Source: CAYTEH01 sp964436765 (GTDB taxonomy: Bacteria > Patescibacteriota > Gracilibacteria > Peribacterales > Peribacteraceae). From it: 20,443 nt of DNA. The DNA is taken from positions 1-20,443 of the forward strand of contig CAYTEH010000027.1 of NCBI GenBank assembly GCA_964436765.1, written 5' to 3'. The translations under genes were made by a program, and so were the position numbers. The notes under the pieces are model-generated. The model was not told the origin of the DNA. It made no database searches and was given only the letters and a program-made list of their open reading frames with translations. Positions within the stretch are counted from its first letter, which is position 1. Every line of letters begins with the position of its first letter. Of the stretch, positions 1 through 6,450 are shown piece after piece.

Positions 1-51
1 AGACCCGCTCTAAAGCCATGTTTTCATTGTCAAATTGGCTATTCAATGTAC

Positions 52-80
52 TTGACAATAAACACTAATCATTATATCTT
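52..80 (+). promoter_or_regulatory. Sigma70-type promoter for the 47-aa ORF
   Basis: A perfect -35 TTGACA (52-57) is followed after 17 nt by TATCTT (75-80), which keeps the key T, A and final T of a -10 box. The predicted transcription start falls near 87, only about 6 nt before the ATG at 93, so the transcript would be almost leaderless. This is one of the few sites in the window with a consensus -35. Confidence 0.6.
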
Positions 81-92
81 ACTCCAACCCGA

Positions 93-236
93 ATGACCCC
101 CACCCCCGTTAAAACCCCGGCAATCACCCTTCAGAAGACTTTTCCCTCCCGCATGCAGCAGGAGAGCGAGGCTATGGTGATGCGCGCAACGGACCAGTGG
201 ATGGCCGAGTACAACGAAGCACGCAACGCAAAATAA
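93..236 (+). CDS. Small hypothetical protein, 47 aa
   Basis: The ORF runs from ATG 93 to TAA 234-236 and encodes 47 residues. It has a Thr/Pro-rich start (MTPTPVKTPAITLQK) followed by a polar, probably helical stretch rich in Met, Gln, Glu and Ala (MQQESEAMVMRATDQWMAEY). I see no signal peptide, membrane segment or metal motif, and I do not recognise a family. The case for a real gene is its position: a consensus TTGACA-N17-TATCTT promoter ends 12 nt upstream, the arrangement seen for other genes here. No Shine-Dalgarno is visible. The region after the stop holds two small palindromes and no other gene. It could be a small cytosolic protein or chance; homologues in related genomes would decide. 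Confidence 0.45.
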   Translation: MTPTPVKTPAITLQKTFPSRMQQESEAMVMRATDQWMAEYNEARNAK

Positions 237-386
237 CCGCCAGACATCGTGTCTGACGGTGTCGGAGGCCATCGATGGCCGCCGAGCTTCGCCCAGCTCC
301 TTGTTGGAGAGAAGCCAGGACTTCGACCCGCCGCTTTTCCGGGAAGAAAAGAGGCAGGGCTTTTCCAGCATACTCGCGCGGCTCTG
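237..386. other. Intergenic stretch with two short palindromes
   Basis: About 150 nt lie between the 47-aa ORF and the methyltransferase promoter. A perfect 6-bp stem with a 3-nt loop (CAGACA-TCG-TGTCTG, 241-255) comes just after the stop, and a 14-bp perfect palindrome GGCCATCGATGGCC sits at 267-280. Neither is followed by a T-run, so I do not call a rho-independent terminator. A reading frame in phase with the methyltransferase extends upstream to 275, but it precedes the likely start at 401 and has no family signature. Confidence 0.4.
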
Positions 387-392
387 TATACT
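387..392 (+). promoter_or_regulatory. -10 box of the methyltransferase gene
   Basis: TATACT matches the -10 consensus at five of six positions and ends 8 nt before the ATG at 401. Transcription would start at or just before the start codon, giving a leaderless mRNA. No convincing -35 is visible. Confidence 0.5.
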
Positions 393-400
393 CACCCATT

Positions 401-1126
401 ATGGGGCTCGGTTCTTTCGCGCGTGAGCACATGCTCTACATCGGCTCGGCCTGGCAATCGGGCGCCGTGATGCCGCCGCGGTGGAAGTTTTTTGAGGATC
501 TGTCGAAATCCATCCCGCAAGGAACGGATGCGATTGCTGAATTCGGTCCGGGAAGCGGGCGCCTGATCGAGGTGGTCGTGGCGCAGAGGAAGTTATTGTC
601 GGAGAACGGGGTATACATAGCGGTGGACTGCAACGCGGAGTTCCTCGATTTCATCCGGCGGGAACGACCGCGCGTGGCGGAGGACAAGCGGGTGCACCTG
701 GTGAGGCAATGGGCGCAACAGTGCCGTGACGAGTTGGGAACGGCGCTCGACGGGCGCAAGCTGCAAGCGATCGTACTCAGCATCCCCTTCTCGTACCTCT
801 CTCCCGAAGATCTGGAAAAGCTCTGGGGCATTATTACAACCTTCTCGGCAAAGGACGTGCGGATCATCCTCTACAACGTCTATTCAACGCGCGCCATGCT
901 CCAGGAGCATTGCACGCATGTGTTCACCAAAAAGGTCCGCGACGCGCACTACGGGCTGCCTCCGTGGTTCGAAATGAACTTTGGCAGCGGATTACTCCTG
1001 CCCGAAGAGAAAAAAGTACACGCATCGGACGAAAAGCCGCATCTGAACGGGAAAGCTCCCCTAACCGTCAAAGCTCCGCTGCCGCCCGTGACCCTGCAGG
1101 ACCGGCGCATGTGGCAGGCACCGTGA
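401..1126 (+). CDS. Class I SAM-dependent methyltransferase, phospholipid N-methyltransferase-like (COG3963 type)
   Basis: The predicted protein has 241 residues and should transfer a methyl group from S-adenosylmethionine. Motif I, the glycine-rich SAM loop, reads IAEFGPGSGRL near residue 46, followed by the acidic strand IAVDCNAEF that would hold the ribose hydroxyls. The segment QAIVLSIPFSYLSPEDL resembles the (S/G)LPF motif after strand 4 in PmtA/COG3963 phospholipid N-methyltransferases, and the N-terminal WQSGAVMPP resembles their TGAI-PSS stretch; this family also resembles KsgA-type rRNA dimethylases. The Lys/Pro-rich C-terminal tail looks disordered. I chose ATG 401 because a TATACT box lies 8 nt upstream; the frame is open back to 275, but that part has no family match. 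Substrate (lipid headgroup or other) is unproven. Confidence 0.75.
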   Translation: MGLGSFAREHMLYIGSAWQSGAVMPPRWKFFEDLSKSIPQGTDAIAEFGPGSGRLIEVVVAQRKLLSENGVYIAVDCNAEFLDFIRRERPRVAEDKRVHLVRQWAQQCRDELGTALDGRKLQAIVLSIPFSYLSPEDLEKLWGIITTFSAKDVRIILYNVYSTRAMLQEHCTHVFTKKVRDAHYGLPPWFEMNFGSGLLLPEEKKVHASDEKPHLNGKAPLTVKAPLPPVTLQDRRMWQAP

Positions 1127-1162
1127 GAACGTGACAAAACATATGCGGCGCGGCGCGCACGG

Positions 1163-1171
1163 TGTCATACT
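1163..1171 (+). promoter_or_regulatory. Extended -10 of the DUF1232 gene
   Basis: TGTCATACT (TGn plus CATACT) ends 6 nt before ATG 1178. The spacing places the transcription start on the start codon, so the mRNA is expected to be leaderless. Confidence 0.5.
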
Positions 1172-1177
1172 CCATGC

Positions 1178-1453
1178 ATGCGCTTCCGGACACGCCTCCA
1201 TAATGCATGGCTGCTCTACCGCTACGCCGCCGCCGACGCGCGCACGCCCGCCGCGCCGCGCTTCCTGCCGTGGATAGCACTCCTCTACCTCGTCTTCCCG
1301 TTCGATATCATCCCCGACCTCATCCCGCTGCTGGGGCAGCTGGATGATCTCGGCGTCATCATTCTGTTCTGCACCATTGCATTGCAGCTGATCCCCAGGG
1401 ACGTGCGCCGCGACTTCCGCCGCGGGGTCATTGAGATTGAACCGAAACGCTGA
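1178..1453 (+). CDS. YkvA-like DUF1232 small membrane protein
   Basis: This 91-residue protein carries the DUF1232 (YkvA) signature: a hydrophobic helix that runs into LVFPFDIIPDLIPLLGQLDD and then a second hydrophobic helix (LGVIILFCTIALQLI). The FP-D-IPD-IP-LG--DD pattern is the conserved core of the family, whose biochemical function is not established. The N-terminal part (MRFRTRLHNAWLLYRY) is basic and amphipathic and the tail is charged (RRDFRRGVIEIEPKR), as is usual at this length. The start at ATG 1178 is supported by an extended -10 just 6 nt upstream. The gene lies between a methyltransferase and an RDD membrane protein; the latter has its own -10, so an operon is not required. Confidence 0.85.
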   Translation: MRFRTRLHNAWLLYRYAAADARTPAAPRFLPWIALLYLVFPFDIIPDLIPLLGQLDDLGVIILFCTIALQLIPRDVRRDFRRGVIEIEPKR

Positions 1454-1455
1454 AG

Positions 1456-1464
1456 GCGTAGAAT
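1456..1464 (+). promoter_or_regulatory. GCGTAGAAT -10 box of the RDD gene
   Basis: The 9-mer GCGTAGAAT starts 2 nt after the TGA of the upstream gene. The same 9-mer precedes two minus-strand genes (4380-4388 and 5501-5509). The TAGAAT overlaps ATG 1463, so that ATG would not be in the mRNA; the next in-frame ATG, at 1487, becomes the likely start. Confidence 0.5.
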
Positions 1465-1486
1465 GGCCGCGTTTTCCCCCCTCTCC

Positions 1487-1888
1487 ATGGAGACTCCTGC
1501 TCATCGTTACGCCGGTTTTTGGGTTCGCGTCGTCGCGGCCATCATCGACAGCCTCATCATCGGCATCGCCGGCTACCTGGTCGGCATGATCCTGGGAGGA
1601 CAGGGCGAATCACAGGTGCCGGGCATCCTCTCGATGATCCTCGCGTGGCTCTACGGCGCGTACCAGGAGAGCAGTCCGACGCAGGCCACCATCGGCAAGC
1701 GCATCATGGGCATCATGGTCACCGACATGCACGGCCACCGCCTCAGTTTCCTGCACGCCACCGGGCGCCACTTCGCCAAATACATCTCGGCGGTGATCCT
1801 CGGCATCGGGTACCTCATGGCCGCCTTCACGCCGAAGAAGCAGGGCCTACACGACATGATCGCGGGGACGCTGGTGGTGTACCGCTGA
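1487..1888 (+). CDS. RDD family membrane protein
   Basis: The protein has 133 residues and matches the RDD family of small multi-spanning membrane proteins, some of which are proposed transporters; substrate unknown. Visible landmarks are YAGFWVRVVAAIIDSLIIG (the conserved R and D of the first segment), a second hydrophobic helix, the motif QATIGKRIMGIMV, then LSFLHATGRHFAKYIS with a membrane helix, and the closing KKQGLHDMIAGTLVV, where the conserved HD completes the RDD pattern. An ATG at 1463 would add eight residues, but it overlaps the TAGAAT box, so ATG 1487 with a leader of roughly 16 nt is preferred. The leader is pyrimidine-rich and has no Shine-Dalgarno. The gene stops about 100 nt before the permease, which has its own promoter. 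Confidence 0.85.
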   Translation: METPAHRYAGFWVRVVAAIIDSLIIGIAGYLVGMILGGQGESQVPGILSMILAWLYGAYQESSPTQATIGKRIMGIMVTDMHGHRLSFLHATGRHFAKYISAVILGIGYLMAAFTPKKQGLHDMIAGTLVVYR

Positions 1889-1969
1889 TATCTCGAAGCC
1901 GGTAGTCTTGAAATCTTTCTACTACCGTGATACGAATGCGCACGGCATATTTCATTTATCCTGTTTATA

Positions 1970-1989
1970 TGGTACAATACCTTATTGTA
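1970..1989 (+). promoter_or_regulatory. Extended -10 overlapped by a perfect inverted repeat, permease gene
   Basis: TGGTACAAT (1970-1978) is a near-ideal extended -10, with TTCATT (1951-1956) as a weak -35 after 16 nt. A perfect inverted repeat TACAATA-CCT-TATTGTA covers 1973-1989, so one arm is the -10 box and the other ends on the A of the start codon. It could be a repressor operator or a hairpin at the very 5' end of the mRNA. Confidence 0.55.
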
Positions 1990-3785
1990 TGAAATCGAAA
2001 CAGAAACATGAAAAATTGGGCCAATTAGCCGCAACCGCTATCTGCGGAAACGACATCCTGAGCTCGGCTCTGTACGTGTCGGGCATTGCGATCCTGTTTG
2101 CGGGCATCTATGCGCCGCTCGTGCTGCTTGCCATCGGCTTCGTGCTGTACCTGTACAAAAAAGTCTATACCGAAGTGGTCGAGGCGCTTCCCGTCAACGG
2201 CGGGGCCTACAACTGCCTGCTCAACGGCACATCGAAGATCATCGCAGCCACCGCGGGCATCATGACGCTCCTGTCGTACGTGGCCACTGCCGTCATTTCC
2301 GCGAAAGTGGGCGTGGAGTACCTCAATAAGATTCTGCTGTTCGAAGAACGGGTGCCCGAGATTCCCCTGCTGTCATCGCTCCATATCGGGCTCACTCCGG
2401 TCATCCTCATCACGCTCCTGGTGCTCTTCAGCTTCGCGATGCTCGTGATTTCCGGCGTAAAGGACTCCGCCCGTGTTGCAATTGCTATCTTCGTGACCCA
2501 CGTCGTGACGCTCACTGCGTTCCTGGTCCTGGGCCTGCTCTTCGTATTGAAGGGGGAAGTGCACTTCGCCGCAAACGCAGCCGAAACGGGCGCCGTGATC
2601 GCTAGGAACGGCGGCTTGCTCCCGACGCTCTACCTGGCCTTCTCGGCCTCGCTGCTCGGCGTCTCGGGTTTCGAGAGCTCAGCAAACTTCGTGGAGGAAC
2701 AGGAGCACGGCGTGTTCCGCAAAACGTTACGCAACATGCTCGTAGGCGTCACGATCTTCAATCCGCTCATCGCACTCGTGGTGCTGCAGGGCATGCCGTA
2801 CGGCAGCATTATTGCGGCAAAGGACTTCCTCCTTGCGGACGCCGCGCTGGCCATTGGCGGCCACTGGTTTCAGGTGCTGGTATCCATCGATGCTTTCCTG
2901 GTGCTGTGCGGCGCCGTGCTCACTGCCTACGTGGGTGTGAGCGGCCTCCTGCACCGCATGAGCGCCGACGGATGCATCCCGTCCGTCCTCAGTAAAAAGA
3001 ACAGCCGGGGGTCCTTCCCGCGCATCGTGCTCGCCTTCTTCGTGCTGTGCGGCTCCATTTTGGTGCTCACGAACGGCGATCTGCTTTCGCTCGCAGGGGT
3101 CTACACGATCGCGTTCCTTGGCGTCATGACGCTCTTCGCCCTGGGCAACCTGGTGCTCCGCGAAGCACGCCACAGCCTCAAGCGCACATACCGCGCGCCT
3201 CTGCTCCTCGTGATCCTGGCGATGACCGCTACGGCCGTCGGCATCCTTGGAAACATCCGCATCGACCCCGACAACCTCCTGTTTTTCGAGATCTACTTCC
3301 TGCCCGCGCTGCTCCTGGTTCTCAGCATCATTTACCAGGACTACGTTTTGAAATTCACCCTGCGGTTCACGAAAGTCCTGCCGCCCCTCCACCGCTTCCT
3401 GGAACGCCGGTTCCGCTACATCACCGAGGGACAGTTCGTGGTGTTCATCCACAAGGTGGGCAGGCTCCAGCCCATCCTCGACTACATCAACCGCAACGAG
3501 ACCGGCAGGCGCATCACGCTCATCCACTGCTCGAGCACCGATGCCAAGACCGATCTGCGCTACCGGGCCATTGCCGATGCCATCCCCCACCTGCACAACG
3601 CCGGCTTCTATCGCCACCTGCACATCGAACTGCTGCACAGGAAGGCCGATTTCAACCCCCGGCTCATCGATACCGTCTCGAAGGAATTGCACATCCCCAA
3701 GAACCGCATCTTCATCGGTTCCATCCATAGCAGCCACTCGTTTGACTATGCGGCGCTCGGTGGGGTCAGGATCATTTTCGGATGA
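1989..3785 (+). CDS. APC-superfamily amino acid permease with C-terminal soluble domain
   Basis: The protein has 598 residues from ATG 1989. The first 450 or so residues form about a dozen hydrophobic helices. The N-terminal block KLGQLAATAICGNDILSSALYVSGI is typical of APC transporters, in which a broken first helix with small residues forms the substrate site; VNGGAYNCLL is the matching conserved segment after helix 2 (consensus P-nGG-Y). The family imports amino acids or polyamines by proton symport or exchange; the substrate cannot be read here. The last 130 residues are not membrane segments but a predicted alpha/beta domain (strands FVVFIHKVG, ITLIHCSS, HIELLHRK, NRIFIGSI), which looks like a regulatory domain, perhaps UspA-like. 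The upstream extended frame from 1908 is rejected because the promoter lies inside it. Confidence 0.85.
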   Translation: MKSKQKHEKLGQLAATAICGNDILSSALYVSGIAILFAGIYAPLVLLAIGFVLYLYKKVYTEVVEALPVNGGAYNCLLNGTSKIIAATAGIMTLLSYVATAVISAKVGVEYLNKILLFEERVPEIPLLSSLHIGLTPVILITLLVLFSFAMLVISGVKDSARVAIAIFVTHVVTLTAFLVLGLLFVLKGEVHFAANAAETGAVIARNGGLLPTLYLAFSASLLGVSGFESSANFVEEQEHGVFRKTLRNMLVGVTIFNPLIALVVLQGMPYGSIIAAKDFLLADAALAIGGHWFQVLVSIDAFLVLCGAVLTAYVGVSGLLHRMSADGCIPSVLSKKNSRGSFPRIVLAFFVLCGSILVLTNGDLLSLAGVYTIAFLGVMTLFALGNLVLREARHSLKRTYRAPLLLVILAMTATAVGILGNIRIDPDNLLFFEIYFLPALLLVLSIIYQDYVLKFTLRFTKVLPPLHRFLERRFRYITEGQFVVFIHKVGRLQPILDYINRNETGRRITLIHCSSTDAKTDLRYRAIADAIPHLHNAGFYRHLHIELLHRKADFNPRLIDTVSKELHIPKNRIFIGSIHSSHSFDYAALGGVRIIFG

Positions 3786-3789
3786 CCCG

Positions 3790-3888
3790 AATGACCAATG
3801 ACGCAGTGACCAATGACCAGGTATGGTAATACTTTTTTAAAAAAATTCTTATTGGTCATTGTGTCATTGGCCCGAGTCATTGGTCATT
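3790..3888. repeat. ATGACCA-type inverted repeat between convergent genes
   Basis: The gap between the permease and the tRNA deacylase is built from copies of (C)AATGAC. AATGACCAATGAC (3790-3802) is repeated as a perfect reverse complement at 3876-3888, around an AT core TTTTTTAAAAAAA (3833-3845). An 18-mer at 3796-3813 recurs as its exact reverse complement at 8933-8950. The arms plus the A/T core could terminate transcription from both sides. The right arm also encodes the last residues of the deacylase. Confidence 0.75.
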
Positions 3889-4373
3889 ATCGCTGGAACT
3901 TCGATCACATGCGCCTCGTGCCCCGTCGCCTGCAGGAACGCGACGATGCCCTCGTGCGGGATGCAGAGGGTGGCGGTGTTCACGAGCGGGTGGCAGCAGA
4001 TGCCCTCGGCGTCCCAGAGCGCCCGGTCGATGTAGAACTCGACTGCATGGCCCGGATCGTTGACGAGGCCGAGGAGCGTCACAGACCCGGGCTCGACGCC
4101 CAGATGTGCCCTGAGCCGCTCGGGGGAACCGAATGAGAGTTTCGATGCGTTCAGGATTTTTCTCAGTGCCTTGATGTCTACCCTCTTCTCATGCCCGACG
4201 GTCACGAGGAAGTGCCGCGTTCCTTTCTCGTCCCTTAAAAACAGGTTCTTTGTATCCTTGCCGGGCATGTCTGCGGTCCGCAACGCATGCGACTGCTCCA
4301 CCGTGAAGACGGCGGGATGGTCGAAGCGCCGGTACGCGATGCCGTGCCGGTCGAGGAGGGCGTAGATGTCCAT
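3864..4373 (-). CDS. YbaK/ProXp-type aminoacyl-tRNA deacylase (PrdX-like)
   Basis: The 169-residue protein belongs to the YbaK/prolyl-tRNA synthetase-associated family, free-standing trans-editing enzymes that hydrolyse mischarged tRNAs such as Ala-tRNA(Pro). The domain fills the protein: the N-terminal MDIYALLDRHGIAYRRFDHP and VFTVEQSHAL are typical of PrdX/ProXp-ala, KDTKNLFLRD holds the conserved lysine, and GSVTLLGLVND and HPLVNTATLCIP match the conserved core loops. A GCGTAGAAT box ends 6 nt before the ATG, supporting a leaderless transcript from this start. The last residues (MTNDSGQ) and the stop codon are encoded by the ATGAC repeat of the adjoining intergenic element, so the native C-terminus was probably replaced or extended by it. 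The precise tRNA substrate is inferred, not shown. Confidence 0.85.
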   Translation of the reverse strand: MDIYALLDRHGIAYRRFDHPAVFTVEQSHALRTADMPGKDTKNLFLRDEKGTRHFLVTVGHEKRVDIKALRKILNASKLSFGSPERLRAHLGVEPGSVTLLGLVNDPGHAVEFYIDRALWDAEGICCHPLVNTATLCIPHEGIVAFLQATGHEAHVIEVPAIMTNDSGQ

Positions 4374-4379
4374 GCCGTC

Positions 4380-4388
4380 ATTCTACGC
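4380..4388 (-). promoter_or_regulatory. GCGTAGAAT -10 box fused to a stop codon
   Basis: On the minus strand the 9-mer GCGTAGAAT ends 6 nt before the deacylase ATG. Its TAG (4383-4385) is also the stop codon of the upstream 233-aa gene, so one sequence serves translation termination and promoter recognition. Confidence 0.55.
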
Positions 4389-5084
4389 GAACTGCATGTC
4401 CTGCGGCGGTCCATTGCCTGCCTCGAATATCGCCACCAATTCTCCGGGATCCGAGGCAAAAAGCTCGTCCAGCTCCCGCCCGATGCGCAGCCCCGCCTGC
4501 TCGGGCGATTCCTCACTTCCACCGTTTTCCTCGCATTCTGCCCTGGCTATTTCATATTGCCGGAAGACAAAACCGTGCACCTGGTCGCCTTCGGGAGGGC
4601 ATTGCCCCTTCGCAAGAAACGCACTCGTCAGCTGGTACTTCCAATGGGCAATATCGGGCTTCAGGACGGAAAATATCCGACATGACCGCTCGCTGCGATG
4701 CTCCTCCGCCATCGCCACAGAGAAACGCTCGCCGAGCGAAACGCTGCTCTTCTCCTCCCGTTCACGTAGAAATGCCTCGAAGTCGTGACGAAGCTCGTCG
4801 ATGCTGAGGGAGAATGCAGCCGCAATATACCCACGTGCCCGGTCAATCGTGGACTGCAGGTTCGAACCGGCATCGGAAGAAAGGGCGCAGTCAATACTGT
4901 CGCGAATCCTGGAACGCACGAACATCAGTTGCAAATCAGGATCTTCATGAGACTCAAGCAGAGGCACACTCTTTTCCATTCCTGCCTGCTCTTCGTCTTT
5001 CAAGGCGACAGAAGCTGCAATCGTCCGTTCGGGAATATCGAACCGCGCAATGTCCAGCGGCAGCTCAAACGTATCGGGGCTCAT
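4383..5084 (-). CDS. Hypothetical protein, 233 aa
   Basis: I do not recognise a family. The protein is soluble and acidic with no signal peptide or membrane segment. Its middle part looks helical (IDELRHDFEAFLREREEKSS, ARAECEENGGSEESPEQAGL), with a short hydrophobic patch at ARGYIAAAFSLSI. Three cysteines are scattered without a metal motif. The start at 5084 is supported by an extended -10 (TGATAGTGT) whose end lies 9 nt upstream. The stop codon TAG forms the first three bases of the -10 of the next gene, a tRNA deacylase. Base use looks slightly less GC-rich than in the neighbouring core genes. A lineage-specific protein is the most cautious reading. Confidence 0.65.
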   Translation of the reverse strand: MSPDTFELPLDIARFDIPERTIAASVALKDEEQAGMEKSVPLLESHEDPDLQLMFVRSRIRDSIDCALSSDAGSNLQSTIDRARGYIAAAFSLSIDELRHDFEAFLREREEKSSVSLGERFSVAMAEEHRSERSCRIFSVLKPDIAHWKYQLTSAFLAKGQCPPEGDQVHGFVFRQYEIARAECEENGGSEESPEQAGLRIGRELDELFASDPGELVAIFEAGNGPPQDMQFA

Positions 5085-5093
5085 TAGCCAAAG

Positions 5094-5102
5094 ACACTAT
5101 CA
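5094..5102 (-). promoter_or_regulatory. Extended -10 of the 233-aa gene
   Basis: On the minus strand TGATAGTGT (TGn plus TAGTGT) ends 9 nt before ATG 5084, giving a predicted leader of only a few bases. Confidence 0.45.
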
Positions 5103-5171
5103 GATTTACGCCACATCACAATTTCGCCGCCCATATGCAGCCACTTCTCCGCTTCATCTGGCGCTGAATCT

Positions 5172-5492
5172 CTACGCGGACGCTTCGGCGTTCCTATCCC
5201 CCGCCGCCTCGTTCCTGCGTTGCAGGATCCAGCTCGGCATGCCGTCACCGTCGATATTCAGATGATCGCGGATGTTCTCGTGCACCCGCTCTGCGATCCA
5301 TTGCACATCGTGCGCTTCCGCAGGAATCAATTCGAGCATGTTTCTGGCTTCGTCGAGAAGCAGCCCACGGAGATAATCGCTGATATCGGCATCCGCATGC
5401 TCGGCAGCTGCGTCCAGCTCCTCAAACCCTTCGGCACGAATCCACGTGAATTCCCCTTCCAGGCGTTCGACGACTTGTTCCGGACTCACCAT
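5172..5492 (-). CDS. Hypothetical acidic helical protein, 106 aa
   Basis: No family is recognised. The sequence is acidic and predicted to be nearly all helix, with heptad-like hydrophobic spacing in VVERLEGEFTWIRAEGFEEL and YLRGLLLDEARNMLELI. There is no cysteine, signal peptide or membrane segment. The C-terminal tail (NEAAGDRNAEASA) is polar and likely disordered. ATG 5492 is preferred because GCGTAGAAT ends 8 nt upstream, the same 9-mer used by two other genes here. The gene stands between the 233-aa unknown and a SIMPL-domain gene on the same strand; separate -10 boxes argue for separate transcripts. The placement beside another unknown of similar character could mean a functional pair, but nothing in the sequence proves it. 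Confidence 0.6.
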   Translation of the reverse strand: MVSPEQVVERLEGEFTWIRAEGFEELDAAAEHADADISDYLRGLLLDEARNMLELIPAEAHDVQWIAERVHENIRDHLNIDGDGMPSWILQRRNEAAGDRNAEASA

Positions 5493-5500
5493 AGCGACGG

Positions 5501-5509
5501 ATTCTACGC
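5501..5509 (-). promoter_or_regulatory. GCGTAGAAT -10 box of the 106-aa gene
   Basis: On the minus strand GCGTAGAAT ends 8 nt before ATG 5492. It is the third exact copy of this 9-mer at a gene start in the window (with 1456-1464 and 4380-4388). Confidence 0.55.
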
Positions 5510-5574
5510 TTCTGTGGCACCGACGAAAGAAGGTGGCATACGTAGTGGTAAAATCGGCTTATGGCTGCGGAAAT

Positions 5575-6330
5575 TTACCGCAGCTCGTACGTGAGCGTCA
5601 CAGTGACATTCACATCCTGCTCGCCCACGGGCAACGGAGGCGCTGCAGACTCGGCGACTGCCATGTCCATTCCAGCCGCGCGGCCGTAGTACATGGGCGG
5701 GGTGGCGCCGCCGCCTTCGCCGAAACTCTTGAGCTTGCCGAGCTTCATGCCCAGCTGGCCGGCGAGCTTCTCGGCTTTGGCCTGGGCCTGATCGATCGCC
5801 TTCTGACGCGCCTCGGCACGCGCCTGCTCCGGGTCATCCACCGTAAACTGCACGCCGCCCGCCTGGTTGGCGCCGGCATTGGTGGCGGCCCCGAGGACGT
5901 CGCTGACGTTGTCCATGTCGCGCACCTTCACCCGCAGGCTCTGCGTGGCGTCGTACCCGCGCGGGACCTGCTTGCCGTCTGTCCAGTCGTAGGACGGGTT
6001 CAGCGAGAGCTGCTCGGTCGTGATGTCTTTATCGGGAACGCCTGCCTCTTTCACCGCTTCCAGCACGGCGGTCATGGTGCGGGCCAGTTCCGTCATGGCC
6101 TCCTTGGCCGTCACCTTGCGCTGCACCGTCACGCCGAAACTGAGCTGTGCGATATCGGGCGCTGCGGCACTCTTGCCCTCCCCCGTCACCGAGATGACGG
6201 TGGGGGTATGGTCTGTCGATTCGATCTTCTTGCCACCCACATAGAACCCACCGCCGATGACAACGGCAACAAGCAGTATGATGGGCATCCAGTTGGGAGG
6301 ACGCAGGGTGATGGAGCGTGTGTCATCCAT
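5575..6330 (-). CDS. SIMPL domain-containing protein (DUF541), membrane-anchored
   Basis: The 251-residue protein has a short cytoplasmic N-terminus, one membrane helix (NWMPIILLVAVVIGGGFYVG, about residues 18-37) and then a SIMPL/DUF541 domain. Family landmarks are VISVTGEGKSAAAPDIAQLS at the domain start, FGVTVQRKVTAKEAM, the helix-rich middle with DKDITTEQLSLNPSYDW, and the end VNVTVTLTYELR. SIMPL proteins (Bp26/OMP28 and SIMPL relatives) are extracytoplasmic and can form ring-like oligomers; their role is not settled. A single anchor with the domain outside the cell fits a monoderm-type envelope. A TAGTCT box lies 23 nt upstream of ATG 6330 and leaves a short C-rich leader without Shine-Dalgarno. 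The next ATG-led gene on the other strand starts about 120 nt away. Confidence 0.85.
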   Translation of the reverse strand: MDDTRSITLRPPNWMPIILLVAVVIGGGFYVGGKKIESTDHTPTVISVTGEGKSAAAPDIAQLSFGVTVQRKVTAKEAMTELARTMTAVLEAVKEAGVPDKDITTEQLSLNPSYDWTDGKQVPRGYDATQSLRVKVRDMDNVSDVLGAATNAGANQAGGVQFTVDDPEQARAEARQKAIDQAQAKAEKLAGQLGMKLGKLKSFGEGGGATPPMYYGRAAGMDMAVAESAAPPLPVGEQDVNVTVTLTYELR

Positions 6331-6353
6331 ATGAGTGGGGGGAAGCAGAGATC

Positions 6354-6359
6354 AGACTA
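6354..6359 (-). promoter_or_regulatory. -10 box of the SIMPL gene
   Basis: TAGTCT on the minus strand lies 23 nt before ATG 6330 and predicts a leader of about 17 nt. No -35 match is evident, so confidence is limited. Confidence 0.35.
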
Positions 6360-6410
6360 CCTCTTTTACGCAGCGGGAGGAAGAAGGTTACGGATGCAGT
6401 GCATGTTTTC

Positions 6411-6438
6411 TTGCATCGGGAAACCATCATGTCATAGT
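6411..6438 (+). promoter_or_regulatory. Promoter of the 67-aa Cys-containing ORF
   Basis: TTGCAT (6411-6416) and TGT-CATAGT (6430-6438) are 16 nt apart, an extended -10 arrangement. The -10 ends 12 nt before ATG 6451, so the leader would be about 6 nt. Confidence 0.4.
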
Positions 6439-6450
6439 CATCACACGCAT

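Noticed and set aside
275..400. N-terminal extension of the methyltransferase from ATG 275
   Set aside because: The TATACT box at 387-392 lies within it, the encoded residues are Arg/Pro-rich without family similarity, and the fold starts after 401.
2727..3737. A 336-codon minus-strand frame opposite the permease
   Set aside because: Acidic/His-rich composition typical of the antisense of hydrophobic codons; no family match and no start signal.
3790..3888. Regularly spaced ATGAC words as a CRISPR array
   Set aside because: The units are too short (7-18 bp), irregularly spaced and partly inverted; there are no spacers of constant length and no cas genes.
4856..4872. GGTTCGAACC, resembling a tRNA T-arm
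   Set aside because: It is inside the 233-aa coding region; no acceptor stem, anticodon arm or D-arm can be built around it. I found no tRNA or rRNA in the window.
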